This document shows positions 52,682 through 62,192 of a DNA stretch of 64,000 nucleotides, piece after piece (the first letter of the stretch is position 1; every line of letters starts with the position of its first letter). The DNA comes from Niveibacterium sp. SC-1 (GTDB taxonomy: Bacteria; Pseudomonadota; Gammaproteobacteria; Burkholderiales; Rhodocyclaceae). The DNA is taken from assembly GCF_038235435.1 (NCBI RefSeq), contig NZ_CP151275.1:4092001-4156000 (forward strand). Direction: 5' to 3'. Below the pieces are notes generated by a model. It was not told the origin of the DNA. It ran no database searches and saw only the letters and a program-made list of their open reading frames with translations. The position numbers and the translations under genes are program-made.

Positions 52682-53095
52682 TTAGCAACCCTTGGGCTTG
52701 ACCTCAGTGGCCAGAGTCGTGGCCGAACACAGCCACGCCCCGCTCCCGGTCGTGTATGTGTAGGTCAAAGTCTTGCCGGAGACCTTGGCATTCAGTCCAG
52801 AGTTGTACGTCAGCACAATCGTGCAAACGCCCGACGCGCCCGAAAACGTGATCCCGTTGATGTACTTCCCCGTGACAACCGCGTTCGTCGGGGCGGTACA
52901 ACCCGCGTCGCCAGCGTCAGACATAGCTTCGACGATCGGGGTCTTCAAACCATCAAGCAGAACCGGGCCTTCCGAGACTTGCGCGCGGGCGGTGTAGTCT
53001 TGGTATTGCGGAATGGCGATAGCGGCCAGGATGCCGATGATCGCGACAACGATCATCAGTTCGATCAGGGTGAAGCCTTGTTGCATCTTCTTCAT
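52682..53095 (-). CDS. pilA: Type IV major pilin PilA/PilE
   Basis: The product is 137 aa. Prepilin leader MKKMQQG, then [20 protein letters not shown] with Phe1 and Glu5 for PilD processing and assembly. The globular domain ends with a disulfide-bonded loop closing at the C-terminal KPKGC. It is homologous to pilin 2 downstream. A sigma-54 promoter lies 52 bases upstream of the ATG and an AGGAG site precedes it, so it is expected to be PilR/RpoN controlled. A GAF-GspE/PilB ATPase gene lies just upstream on the same strand. Confidence 0.93.
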   Translation of the reverse strand: MKKMQQGFTLIELMIVVAIIGILAAIAIPQYQDYTARAQVSEGPVLLDGLKTPIVEAMSDAGDAGCTAPTNAVVTGKYINGITFSGASGVCTIVLTYNSGLNAKVSGKTLTYTYTTGSGAWLCSATTLATEVKPKGC

Positions 53096-53146
53096 GGGGT
53101 TCTCCTAGCAAAGAGTCTCGGCGGGGCTACCGCTCGGGTCTCTTTA

Positions 53147-53162
53147 TGCAGATGGTGTGCCA
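53147..53162 (-). promoter_or_regulatory. Sigma-54 (-24/-12) promoter of pilA
   Basis: On the minus strand TGGCAC-N5-CTGCA, one base from the RpoN consensus, with correct GG/GC spacing. The start would be about 40 bases before the pilA ATG. pilA transcription by RpoN and PilR is well established in Pseudomonas and Neisseria relatives. Confidence 0.8.
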
Positions 53163-53283
53163 GAAGCTGGGCGTCACCGGAAAACCCTTATAAATCAAAG
53201 AATCGTAAAATCCAGCCGTGGCAGCGGCGCTGGCAAACTGCCGTTTTTCGTCACTTGCTTATGACGAATGCGGTCCACTTGCG

Positions 53284-55632
53284 TCAGCGGATGCAGACTT
53301 TGCGGACCTGTTTGATGTCGGTGAGACCCTGCAGGACTTTGCCGATGCCGTCCTGGCGAAGCGTGCGCATGCCGTCGTCGAGCGCGGTGCTGAGTAGCTC
53401 GGAAACGCGAGCGCGGCTCTGGATCAGCCCTTTGATGCTGTCGGAGCCGATCATCAGTTCGTGCAGGCCGACGCGGCCGCGGTAGCCCTCGGTGCATTCG
53501 GTGCAGCCAACGGGCCGGTAGAGCGTCAGTTTCCCGGCGGGGCCGCCGTAGTTCCGATGCCAGTCGGCGAGTGTCGCTTCCTCCGCTGCAATGGGGTCGG
53601 CAGCAAAAGCGCGGGTGGAGCGCATGTCCTCGCAGTACTCGGATAGCAGCGCGCGAATTTCATGCTCGTCCGGGTGATAAGCCTCTTTGCAGTGCTTGCA
53701 GAGGCGCTTGGCCAGGCGCTGGGCGAGGACGCCGAGCAGAGCGTCGGCGAAGTTGAAGGGGTCCATGCCCATGTCGAGCAGGCGTACGACGGACTCCGGG
53801 GCGCTATTGGTATGCAGGGTGGAGAGCACCAGGTGCCCGGTCAGAGAGGCTTCGACGCCGATCGTCACGGTTTCGCGGTCGCGCATTTCGCCGACCATGA
53901 TCACGTCCGGGTCGGCGCGCAGGAAGGCACGCATCACGGTCGGGAAATCCAGGCCGGCTTTGCGGTTGACCTGCACCTGGCGCAGGCCGCGCTGGGTGAT
54001 TTCGACGGGATCCTCGGCGGTCCATATCTTGGTTTCGCCGGTATTGAGCGCCTTGAGGATGGAGTGCAGGGTCGTCGTTTTGCCGGAACCCGTCGGGCCG
54101 CAACAGAAGAAGATCCCGTACGGTTTCCCGATGGCGCCTTCGAGCAGCGCCAGATTGTGCGGCGACATCCCTAGGTCCTTGAGCGGCAAAGGCTCGCCGT
54201 TGGCCAGCAGACGCATCACCACGTCTTCCATGCCGCCAGCGGTCGGCAGGGTCGCGACCCGCAGCTCGATATCCAGCGGGCCGTACTTGCGGAAGCGGAT
54301 CTTGCCGTCCTGCGGCTTGCGGCGTTCGGAGATGTCGAGGTCGCACATGATCTTGATCCGCGTGACCAGGGGATTCCGGTAGCTGGCCGGGACCTCGATA
54401 TAGGGGACGAGGGTGCCGTCCTTACGGAAGCGGACCAGGGTCTTTTCCTTACCCGGTCGCGGCTCGATGTGGACATCGGAGGCGCCTTGCCGATGGGCGT
54501 CGACGATGATCCGGTTGACGAGCTTCACCAGCTCGTTGTCCGCCGCGGCTGAAAGCTCGTCCGCGCTGGGCGATTCGCGCTCGTCGTCGCCCATACCCGA
54601 GAGCAGGTCAGAAACGGAGGCGTCATCAAAGCCGGCGCCGAAGAGCTGGTCCACCGTCTGCTCGAACTCCTGCGGCGTCGTGACGCGGAAGACGAGCTTG
54701 GCGTCGGGGAAGACGTTCTCGGCGACGCGCGCGCCACGGGTGCCCTCGGGATCCGTCGTAAGCAGGACGATGCCTTCCTGGTTTTCTTCCAGCGGCACCC
54801 AGCGACTCTGCAGGACGTAGTCCTTCTTGATGTTGCGCAGCAGGTCCATCGGCTTGATGCGATCGGCGCGGAAGGGTTCGTAGGCCACGCCGTAGAAACG
54901 CGACATCGCGTCCCCGATCTGCGCCAGCGCCACGCGGTAATCGTTGGCGAGAATTTCTTCCGATGTCGCGAGCTGGTCGCGCGCCTTCGCCTTGGCGGCC
55001 TCCAGCTGTTCGGCGCTGATAAGCCCCGCCCGCACAAGGTACTCATGCTTGTTGCGCAGGGGCTTTTCGGCTTGCAGGCGCTGGGCGAACGCGACCCCCA
55101 GGGTTTGCGCGAGGCCAAGCAGCCCCTCCTCGTCCATCGCGGCGAAGGCCGAGCCATCGCGCGCGTTGATCAGTTGCACCACGCCCAGCAGGGCGTTTTC
55201 CGGCCCGCCCAGGATCGGCGCCACCAGCATCTGTTTGCTGTGGAAGCCGCTCTTCTCGTCCACCTCACGGCGGAACTCCAGGTTCGGCGAGATCCGCTGC
55301 AGCTCCTCGGCGTCATAGACGTCGCGGACATTGAGCACTGACTTGTGGAAGGCCACGTAGCCGGCGACGCTCCGGTCGGAAATCGGCAGCCGGATCGCCT
55401 TGATCGACTGCAGGCCCGTCTTGACCCGCGAGACGATGGCTGCGCCGGATTCATCGACGGTGTAGAGCGTGATCCGCTCGGCGCCGAACAGGCTGCAGAT
55501 GTCGGAAGACAACTCGAAGACGATTTCGTCGATATTGTTGGTGGCGTGGATCTTCTGCGTGAGGGTCTTGAGCCCCTTGAAGAAGGCCAGCTGGCGGTTG
55601 AGGTCTCCACCGCGCGCGACAGGTGTGTTCAT
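53284..55632 (-). CDS. GAF-domain GspE/PilB-family ATPase
   Basis: The product is 782 aa. Domains in order: GAF (about 25-180, LCSLFGAERITLYTVDESG region), a GspE/PilB N-terminal domain (about 200-345), then the T2SE ATPase (about 375-775). Walker A is GPTGSGKTTT (about 508-517), the Walker B/Asp box ADPDVIMVGEMRDRET and the His box TGHLVLSTLHTNS. CKHC and CTEC form the zinc tetracysteine motif typical of assembly (PilB/GspE), not PilT, ATPases. A GAF domain is not part of standard PilB, suggesting signal-controlled pilus or secretion activity. The MBL and FHA genes lie upstream. Confidence 0.9.
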   Translation of the reverse strand: MNTPVARGGDLNRQLAFFKGLKTLTQKIHATNNIDEIVFELSSDICSLFGAERITLYTVDESGAAIVSRVKTGLQSIKAIRLPISDRSVAGYVAFHKSVLNVRDVYDAEELQRISPNLEFRREVDEKSGFHSKQMLVAPILGGPENALLGVVQLINARDGSAFAAMDEEGLLGLAQTLGVAFAQRLQAEKPLRNKHEYLVRAGLISAEQLEAAKAKARDQLATSEEILANDYRVALAQIGDAMSRFYGVAYEPFRADRIKPMDLLRNIKKDYVLQSRWVPLEENQEGIVLLTTDPEGTRGARVAENVFPDAKLVFRVTTPQEFEQTVDQLFGAGFDDASVSDLLSGMGDDERESPSADELSAAADNELVKLVNRIIVDAHRQGASDVHIEPRPGKEKTLVRFRKDGTLVPYIEVPASYRNPLVTRIKIMCDLDISERRKPQDGKIRFRKYGPLDIELRVATLPTAGGMEDVVMRLLANGEPLPLKDLGMSPHNLALLEGAIGKPYGIFFCCGPTGSGKTTTLHSILKALNTGETKIWTAEDPVEITQRGLRQVQVNRKAGLDFPTVMRAFLRADPDVIMVGEMRDRETVTIGVEASLTGHLVLSTLHTNSAPESVVRLLDMGMDPFNFADALLGVLAQRLAKRLCKHCKEAYHPDEHEIRALLSEYCEDMRSTRAFAADPIAAEEATLADWHRNYGGPAGKLTLYRPVGCTECTEGYRGRVGLHELMIGSDSIKGLIQSRARVSELLSTALDDGMRTLRQDGIGKVLQGLTDIKQVRKVCIR

Positions 55633-55671
55633 GGCGAATCTCCGCGCCCGCGCCCGCGGCGCGGGCGCCAG

Positions 55672-56451
55672 TCAAAGCTCGAAACGCTGGTCGTTCTCGA
55701 GGATGCGCAAAGTGAGGGGCCCCGGATAGGCCGCGAGCTCCCCGCGGATTTCCTCCGCCTGGGCGGGCTTGAGGTGCGTAATGAAGACCTCGGGTTGCAC
55801 CGTCAAGCGATCCAGCACCGAGAACAGCATGCGCGGACACAGGTGCCGCGCGGCCAGTGCGAGGTCGTGCAGGGAATTCGGGAAGGCCGTCTCGATGATG
55901 AGGGTACGCAGGTCCGGCGTGCCGTTGAGGGCTGCGATCAGCGGATCACAGATGGTGGTGTCGCCGGTAAAGACCAGGCTGCCGCGCCCGTTCTGGACCC
56001 GGTAACCCACCGCGGGCACCGCATGCAGGGCAGGCAGCGCGGTGATGCGCCGGTCGCCCAGGCGCACGCTTTCACCGACACGCATTTCGTTGAACCGCAT
56101 CATCGGATGCATGCGGTCGGGGATGGCGGAGAAGTCCGGCCAGACCAGCCAGTTGAAGACGTGCGAGCGGATGATGCGCAGCGTCTCCGGCGTGGCATGC
56201 ACCATGATCGGCTCGCTGCGCAGCTCGCCCACGGTGTCGACCAGGAAAGGCAGGAAAGCGATGTGATCCAGGTGCGCGTGGGTGATGAAGACGTGGTCGA
56301 TACGCAGGAGCTGTTCGACCTCCAGGACCGCGACACCGGTCCCGCAGTCGATCAGGATGTCGTCGTCCACGGCGAGCGCCGTCGTCCGCGTCTGCAGACC
56401 ACCGATGCCGCCGCTGCAACCGAGCACCCTGACTTCCACGCTGCGCCCCAT
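55672..56451 (-). CDS. Metallo-beta-lactamase-fold hydrolase (class II cyclic nucleotide phosphodiesterase-like)
   Basis: The product is 259 aa. The metal motif is THAHLDH (about 60); VRVLGCSGGIGG at the N-terminus and LVFTGDTTICDPLI later supply further metal ligands; FITHLKPAQAEEI near the C-terminus gives the last His. The pattern resembles PDE class II / RNase Z-like phosphodiesterases. No signal peptide. It is 39 bases upstream of the GAF-GspE ATPase on the same strand and 27 bases after the FHA gene, suggesting one operon. Confidence 0.83.
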   Translation of the reverse strand: MGRSVEVRVLGCSGGIGGLQTRTTALAVDDDILIDCGTGVAVLEVEQLLRIDHVFITHAHLDHIAFLPFLVDTVGELRSEPIMVHATPETLRIIRSHVFNWLVWPDFSAIPDRMHPMMRFNEMRVGESVRLGDRRITALPALHAVPAVGYRVQNGRGSLVFTGDTTICDPLIAALNGTPDLRTLIIETAFPNSLHDLALAARHLCPRMLFSVLDRLTVQPEVFITHLKPAQAEEIRGELAAYPGPLTLRILENDQRFEL

Positions 56452-56478
56452 CCCCGAGTGTCCGCGCCAGCGTGTTCG

Positions 56479-57249
56479 CTATCGCAGATAGAACTCCATT
56501 TTTACCCCGGCGAGCTCAATCACGTCGTGATCCTGTAGGGGGTGCGCCTGCGCATCGATCTGCCGACCGTTCACAACCGGGAAGCTCGTACCTTCGACGT
56601 GGGTGATGAAGTAGCCATGCGAGCGCCGCGTGATCACCGCCACCTGGACACCCGGTTTGCCCAGCGTAGTCAGGGACTTGGTCAGTTCGAGCTCGCGGCC
56701 CGCGTTGCGGCCGGAGAGGATCTGCACCACGCCTGAATGTCCCGCGCCGGCCGGCGGCGGTGCATCCCAGTTGGTGCCGCTCATGCCGCCGGAACCGGTA
56801 ATGCCACCGGTCGTGGTCGCGCCCTGGGTGGCGGTCTGCGCTTCGGCGAAGCCGGTGACCATGGTCTCGGCGGCCGCACGCATGGTCGCACCCTGCGTCT
56901 TGGTGAAGTCGGGCGAAGGCTCGAAGGCCTTGGCGAAGGTATTCGAGGTATCCGCCGCCGGCGCGTCCTTGAGGAACTTGAGTCGGTACTTGCCCAGCTC
57001 GACGATGTCGCCGTCCTTGAGCGCGTGTTTCTTGACCGGCTGCCCGTTCACATAGGTGCCGTTGGTGCTGTTGAGGTCCTCAAGGAACGCATCCTGGAGA
57101 ATCGTGGTGATCGCGGCGTGCTCGCCGCTGATCGCCAGGTTGTCGATCTGGATGTCGTTGTGCGGCTTGCGGCCGACCGTAATGCGCTGCTTGTCCAGCG
57201 CGATTTCCTTCAGGACGAGGCCGTCCATGCTCAGGACGATTTTCGGCAT
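56479..57249 (-). CDS. Protein with two FHA domains
   Basis: The product is 256 aa. The first FHA domain (about 20-92) has ITVGRKPHNDIQID, SGEHAAI and DLNSTNGTYVNG, so it should bind phosphothreonine. A Thr/Gly-rich linker (about 100-165) follows. The second, weaker FHA-like domain (about 172-256) has VQILSGRNAGRELELTK and SFPVVNGRQID. It probably acts as a phospho-dependent adaptor in the FHA-MBL-ATPase operon. No Ser/Thr kinase gene lies in the window. Confidence 0.88.
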   Translation of the reverse strand: MPKIVLSMDGLVLKEIALDKQRITVGRKPHNDIQIDNLAISGEHAAITTILQDAFLEDLNSTNGTYVNGQPVKKHALKDGDIVELGKYRLKFLKDAPAADTSNTFAKAFEPSPDFTKTQGATMRAAAETMVTGFAEAQTATQGATTTGGITGSGGMSGTNWDAPPPAGAGHSGVVQILSGRNAGRELELTKSLTTLGKPGVQVAVITRRSHGYFITHVEGTSFPVVNGRQIDAQAHPLQDHDVIELAGVKMEFYLR

Positions 57250-57335
57250 GCGGTCTTTCCTCGATGCGCGATGGCAGGCAGCGCCACCGCTTGAATTCCG
57301 AAATCATGCCGCGCCAACGCGCCGCGGGCAACCGC

Positions 57336-58292
57336 TCAGTAGGGCAAAACTGTTCCCAGACCCGCTTTGCGCGCCCGTTCCAGCACTTCCAGACCGAGCG
57401 CGAGGTCCTGGATCGCCATGCCCTGCGATTCGAAGAGCGTAATTTCCTCGGCCGAGGCGCGACCAGACCGGGCGCCGATCAGGATCTCACCCAGCTCGAT
57501 GAGTGCCGATTCGCGCAGCCGGCCCTTTTCCAGCGCGGGCAGCAGGTCGCCGGCCTCGCGCAAGGCCGTGGCGCGGCTGTCAACGACCACACGGGTGCAG
57601 CGCTGCACCGCGGTCTCGTCCAGCTCGCGGCGGATCAGGGAGTTGGAGCCGGCGGCAGTGATGTGGGTCCCGGGCACCAGCCAGGCGCCGTCGAAGAGTG
57701 GCTTGGGCGAGCTCGTCACGGTGATGACGACGTCCGCCCGCGCGAGGCTCGCCTGCGCGTCTTCGCCGGGCAGTACTTGTCGCCCGCTCGCCTGCGACAT
57801 CTCCGCGCAGAAACGGCGCAGGCGTTCCTGATCGCGTGCGAAGACGGTAAAGCGCTCGATCGGACGCACCTGCGCGAGTGCCAACAACTGGCCACGCGCC
57901 TGCCAGCCGGCACCGAACATCACGGCTTCGCGCGCGTCCTCCCGCGCCAGCCGCGACGCCGCAACCGCGCCCGCCGCGCCGGTGCGATGCATGCCCAGAG
58001 CATCGGCCTCGATCACCGCAAGCGGCAGCCCGCCGGCGGCATCGAAGAGATGCAGCCAGAAATGCGCGCCGTCCCGGTTGGAGGTGTAGGTCTTGAAGCC
58101 GATGACCTGGCGGTCGAAGAGCCCACCCTGGAGCAAGTGCTGGACGACCGCGCCACCGCGCACCCGTTGCCGCGGGAAATCCGCCGCCTCGCCGCGGGCA
58201 AGCGCCTCGTGGGCGGAAGCGACCGCCGCCAGCGCGGTCGGCATGTCCAGAACCTGGGTGACTTCGGCTTCCGTGAGAAAGAGTGCGCTCAT
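57336..58292 (-). CDS. Ornithine cyclodeaminase / mu-crystallin family protein
   Basis: The product is 318 aa. FLTEAEVTQVLDM at the N-terminus, IEADALGMHRTGAAGAVAA (substrate and NAD contacts), VMFGAGWQARGQLLALA (Rossmann glycine motif) and DVVITVTSSPKPLFDG are family hallmarks. Members catalyse ornithine to proline, imine reduction or related amino acid dehydrogenation; the exact substrate is unclear. The start ATG overlaps the terC stop. Confidence 0.85.
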   Translation of the reverse strand: MSALFLTEAEVTQVLDMPTALAAVASAHEALARGEAADFPRQRVRGGAVVQHLLQGGLFDRQVIGFKTYTSNRDGAHFWLHLFDAAGGLPLAVIEADALGMHRTGAAGAVAASRLAREDAREAVMFGAGWQARGQLLALAQVRPIERFTVFARDQERLRRFCAEMSQASGRQVLPGEDAQASLARADVVITVTSSPKPLFDGAWLVPGTHITAAGSNSLIRRELDETAVQRCTRVVVDSRATALREAGDLLPALEKGRLRESALIELGEILIGARSGRASAEEITLFESQGMAIQDLALGLEVLERARKAGLGTVLPY

Positions 58293-59005
58293 GCAGCTCC
58301 TCCATTAGAACGCGGCGCCCCGCGACCACGGGCAATCAGCCGGCCGACAAGGACGACCGCGAGGGCACCGCCTGCGGCGGCAGCGTAGTGCAACCAGTCC
58401 GGCACGGGCGGCAGATGCGCGAGCAAGCCGGGATCGCCCGCGATCATGCCGCCCGCGACCCAGCCGAGCAACGCCGCGCCAAAGATCACGACGACGGGAT
58501 AGCGTTCCATCGCCACCATGATCAACTGGCTGGACCACATGATGAGCGGGATGCTCACCAGCAGGCCGAACACCAGCAAGGCCACGCTGCCGTGCGAAGC
58601 GCCAGCCACGGCGACCACGTTGTCCAGGCTCATCACGAAGTCCGCGACGATGATGGTGCGCACCGCGGCCCCCAGGCGCGTGGCGCCGGGAATGTCCTGC
58701 TCCTCGTCGTCAGGCAACAGCAGCTTCACGCCAATCCAGAGCAGCAGCAGGCCGCCCACGAGCTTGAGCCAGGGTTGGTCCAACACGTACGCAGCGAAAA
58801 GCGTCAGCGTCACCCGCAGGATCACCGCGCCCAGCACGCCCCAGAAGATGCCGCGGCGACGCAGTTCCGGCGGCAGATTGCGACAGGCAAGCGCGATCAC
58901 GACCGCGTTGTCGCCCGAGAGCACGAGGTCGATGAGGATGATCTGGCCCACTGCGATCCAGAAGGCAGTGGTCGTGAAGTCCTGGATGAGGGAAAGCTCG
59001 GTCAC
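58289..59005 (-). CDS. TerC family integral membrane protein (YjbE/YkoY type)
   Basis: The product is 238 aa with seven predicted helices. The paired acidic motifs LVLSGDNAVVIALACR and DFVMSLDNVVAVAGAS are diagnostic of TerC; their Asp residues probably bind metal such as Mn2+. GTG start at 59005. It overlaps the ornithine cyclodeaminase gene by 4 bases. Related proteins export manganese and help load exoenzymes; tellurite resistance is not implied. Confidence 0.88.
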   Translation of the reverse strand: MTELSLIQDFTTTAFWIAVGQIILIDLVLSGDNAVVIALACRNLPPELRRRGIFWGVLGAVILRVTLTLFAAYVLDQPWLKLVGGLLLLWIGVKLLLPDDEEQDIPGATRLGAAVRTIIVADFVMSLDNVVAVAGASHGSVALLVFGLLVSIPLIMWSSQLIMVAMERYPVVVIFGAALLGWVAGGMIAGDPGLLAHLPPVPDWLHYAAAAGGALAVVLVGRLIARGRGAPRSNGGAA

Positions 59006-59121
59006 GGTCGGGCCTAGGTGAAACCTGCATTGATTCTAGCGTCGCAACACCCGCCGTCCGGTCGGCCAGCGAGGCAAGGGCATGTCAGACGCGGTGCCAT
59101 CGCATCGATGGCACAAATGAA

Positions 59122-59146
59122 AAACGCCCGGCTATGCCGGGCGTTT
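59122..59146 (-). terminator. Intrinsic terminator of sucCD
   Basis: Stem AAACGCCCGGC with its complement around loop TAT, followed on the minus strand by TTTTCA. It starts 23 bases after the sucD stop. Confidence 0.88.
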
Positions 59147-59168
59147 GCGATGCGCGGATCGCGTCAGA

Positions 59169-60062
59169 TCAGAGCAGGCCCTTGAGGAGCTTGGCCATTT
59201 CCGACGGGTTGCGCGTCACGGTGAAGCCGCACTCTTCCATGATGGCAAGCTTGGCGTCCGCGGTGTCAGCGCCGCCGGAGATCAGCGCGCCCGCGTGGCC
59301 CATGCGCTTGCCGGCCGGTGCGGTTACACCTGCGATGAAGCCAACCACCGGCTTCTTCATGTTCGCCTTGCACCAGAGCGCCGCCTCGGCTTCATCGGGA
59401 CCGCCGATCTCGCCGATCATGATCACAGCGTCCGTGTCGGGATCGTCGTTGAAGGCCTTCATCACGTCGATGTGCTTCAGACCGTTGATCGGGTCGCCAC
59501 CGATACCGACTGCGGAAGACTGGCCCAGGCCGATTTCGGTCAGCTGTGCCACGGCTTCATAGGTCAGCGTGCCGGAGCGCGAGACCACGCCGATGCGACC
59601 CTTGCGGTGGATGTGGCCAGGCATGATGCCGATCTTGATTTCGTCCGGCGTGATGAGACCCGGGCAGTTCGGGCCGAGCAGCAGGGTTTTCTTGCCGCCC
59701 GCGGCTTCCTTGGCCTTCATCTTGTTGCGCACTTCCAGCATGTCGCGCACCGGAATGCCTTCGGTGATACAGATGGCCAGATCCAGGTCGGCTTCCACCG
59801 CTTCCCAGATCGCCGCGGCGGCGCCCGCCGGCGGCACGTAGATGACGGAAACGGTCGCGCCGGTGGCGCCGGCGGCTTCCTTCACGGAGCCGAAGATCGG
59901 GATGTTGAAGATCGACTCGCCCGCCTTCTTCGGATTCACACCCGCGACGAAGCAGTTCTTGCCGTTGGCATATTCCTGACACTTTTCAGTGTGGAACTGG
60001 CCGGTCTTGCCCGTGATGCCCTGGGTGATGACCTTGGTGTCTTTGTTGATCAGAATCGACAT
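59169..60062 (-). CDS. sucD: Succinyl-CoA synthetase alpha subunit
   Basis: The product is 297 aa. It begins [20 protein letters not shown] (CoA-binding Rossmann domain). [10 protein letters not shown] and [12 protein letters not shown] follow, the latter containing the phosphorylated His. With SucC it makes succinate and NTP from succinyl-CoA in the TCA cycle. It follows sucC by 20 bases in one operon. Confidence 0.97.
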   Translation of the reverse strand: MSILINKDTKVITQGITGKTGQFHTEKCQEYANGKNCFVAGVNPKKAGESIFNIPIFGSVKEAAGATGATVSVIYVPPAGAAAAIWEAVEADLDLAICITEGIPVRDMLEVRNKMKAKEAAGGKKTLLLGPNCPGLITPDEIKIGIMPGHIHRKGRIGVVSRSGTLTYEAVAQLTEIGLGQSSAVGIGGDPINGLKHIDVMKAFNDDPDTDAVIMIGEIGGPDEAEAALWCKANMKKPVVGFIAGVTAPAGKRMGHAGALISGGADTADAKLAIMEECGFTVTRNPSEMAKLLKGLL

Positions 60063-60082
60063 GTCGGTTTTTCCTCTGGGCC

Positions 60083-61243
60083 TTACTTGACGGCGGCCAC
60101 GATCTTTTCGGCCGCTTCGGCCATGGTGTCGGCGGCAATGATCGGCAGGCCGGAATCGGCCAGGATCTTCTTGCCCAGTTCTTCGTTCGTGCCCTTCATG
60201 CGCACGACCAGAGGCACCTTCAGATGCACTTCGCGCGCGGCCGTGACCACGCCGGTGGCGATGGTGTCGCAGCGCATGATGCCGCCGAAGATGTTGACCA
60301 GGATGCCCTCGACCTTGGGGTTCTTGAGCATGATCTTGAAGGCTTCGGTGACCTTCTCGGTGGTGGCACCGCCGCCCACGTCGAGGAAGTTCGCCGGCTC
60401 GGCGCCGTAGAGCTTGATGGTGTCCATGGTCGCCATCGCGAGGCCGGCGCCGTTCACCAGGCAGCCGATGTTGCCGTCGAGCGAGATGTAGGCCAGATCG
60501 AACTTGGAAGCCTCGATCTCGGCGGCATCCTCTTCATCCAGGTCGCGGTAGGCGACGATGTCCGGATGGCGGAAGAGTGCGTTCGAGTCGAAGTTGAACT
60601 TGGCGTCCAGGGCCTTGATGTTGCCGTTGCCTTCGAGGATCAGCGGATTGATTTCCGCCAGCGAGGCATCGGTTTCCATGTAGCAGGTGTAGAGCTTCTT
60701 GAGCGTATCGATCGCCTGCGGGATCGAGCCTTCCGGCACGCCGATGCCGCGGGCGAGTTCCAGGCCCTGCGCGTCGGTCAGGCCGGTGGCCGGATCGACG
60801 AAGACCTTGATGATCTTCTCGGGCGTGTTGTGCGCGACTTCCTCGATGTCCATGCCGCCTTCGGATGAGGCCATCATCGCGACCTTCTGCGTGGCGCGGT
60901 CAGTCAGCGCAGCGACGTAGTATTCCTTCTTGATGTCCGCGCCTTCTTCGATCAGCAGGCGACGGACCTTCTGGCCTTCGGGACCGGTCTGGTGGGTCAC
61001 CAGCTGCATGCCGAGAATCTCGTTGGAGATGCTGCGCACTTCGTCCAGCGAACGGGCGAGCTTCACGCCGCCGCCCTTGCCGCGGCCCCCCGCGTGGATC
61101 TGAGCCTTCACCACCCAGATCTTGCCGCCCAGTTCTTCGGCCGCCTTCACCGCCTCATCGACGGAAAAGCAGGGAATACCGCGCGGCGTAACCACACCGT
61201 ATTTGCGCAGGACTTCTTTCGCCTGGTACTCGTGGATCTTCAT
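60083..61243 (-). CDS. sucC: Succinyl-CoA synthetase beta subunit
   Basis: The product is 386 aa. The N-terminal ATP-grasp domain begins [36 protein letters not shown] is the nucleotide loop. The C-terminal domain has [15 protein letters not shown], which contacts the SucD phosphohistidine. It is the first gene of sucCD. No sucAB or malate dehydrogenase gene is visible upstream; a DUF2889 gene lies 281 bases away. Confidence 0.97.
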   Translation of the reverse strand: MKIHEYQAKEVLRKYGVVTPRGIPCFSVDEAVKAAEELGGKIWVVKAQIHAGGRGKGGGVKLARSLDEVRSISNEILGMQLVTHQTGPEGQKVRRLLIEEGADIKKEYYVAALTDRATQKVAMMASSEGGMDIEEVAHNTPEKIIKVFVDPATGLTDAQGLELARGIGVPEGSIPQAIDTLKKLYTCYMETDASLAEINPLILEGNGNIKALDAKFNFDSNALFRHPDIVAYRDLDEEDAAEIEASKFDLAYISLDGNIGCLVNGAGLAMATMDTIKLYGAEPANFLDVGGGATTEKVTEAFKIMLKNPKVEGILVNIFGGIMRCDTIATGVVTAAREVHLKVPLVVRMKGTNEELGKKILADSGLPIIAADTMAEAAEKIVAAVK

Positions 61244-61524
61244 GATTGCCCTTCGGTTCGGCCTGTCGCGCCAAGCGGCAACAGGCGCCAGTCTTGTTGG
61301 ATCCGATCCGCGGCGGAATTTTTGATCAGTTCAGCTTGATCATTTCGCCGGATCAATTCGGGAAGTGGGATGCGCAGCGTCCACGTCGACACGCGCCATC
61401 GGCCGCACTCCCCCTCGGCCAATGCCGGACCGGGCGCCCAGACAGCGCCGTTGCCGCAGTGCAACACCCGGAGCCGCGGATTGTAGCGGAAAGCACCTTG
61501 CGGTGGCCTTACGCCTAGGGCGGC

Positions 61525-62103
61525 TCAGTCCTTTGCCGCGACGCGATACCAGCGGGGATAGTAGCTGCGCACCACCGCACCATCGAGTGCCAGCGCGTGA
61601 CAACGGTCGAGTTGATAGGGCTGGGCCTCGCCCTCGTCCTCGCGCACCAGGGTGGCAAGGGTCTGCAGGGCAGCGGTGGGCAGGGCGAAGAGCAGTTCGG
61701 TCAGGTGGGCGCAGCCCGCCGTGCCGCCAAAGCGCTCCGTAACGACCCGGCGAAAGCCATCGAAAAGGTTGCAGCCCACCAGCACGGAATAGTCCGGCGC
61801 AATCTGCTCGCAGGCGCCAGGGTAAGGCGAGGCCTCGGTCAGGGCCTGCAGGCCATGCACCGCGAAGCGGCGGTCGAAGACCAGGCGGATGCGCATGCGG
61901 TGGACCGGCTCCCCGGCGCGCCGCGTGCCGGAAAGGATCGGGTAGTCGATGGCCTTGGTGTCGAGCAGCGCGGCCTCGATCTCGAAGAGACCATCGTCGC
62001 GGGCGAAACCCTGCAGGTCGATGCGCCGAAGGTGCAGTGGCCGCCGTGCGACGGCGGCCGAGTCGTCCACGGTTGCGGACAGTTCCTGATCTGATGCGGA
62101 CAT
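61525..62103 (-). CDS. DUF2889 domain protein
   Basis: The product is 192 aa. RRPLHLRRIDLQGFARDDG followed by LFEIEAALLDTKAIDYP matches the start of DUF2889, and CEQIAPDYSVLVGCNLFDGF its second block. Function is unknown. The ATG at 62103 has a GGGAAG-type site; starts at 62151 or 62178 would add a stretch without family similarity. No membrane segments are present. Confidence 0.75.
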   Translation of the reverse strand: MSASDQELSATVDDSAAVARRPLHLRRIDLQGFARDDGLFEIEAALLDTKAIDYPILSGTRRAGEPVHRMRIRLVFDRRFAVHGLQALTEASPYPGACEQIAPDYSVLVGCNLFDGFRRVVTERFGGTAGCAHLTELLFALPTAALQTLATLVREDEGEAQPYQLDRCHALALDGAVVRSYYPRWYRVAAKD

Positions 62104-62192
62104 CCCGAGCTTCCCTACCGATGCGGCCTCCTCTTGGAGACCAATACGCATCCGTATGGTAGCAAGACCGCCCGCCACGCGGCAGGCGTTTG

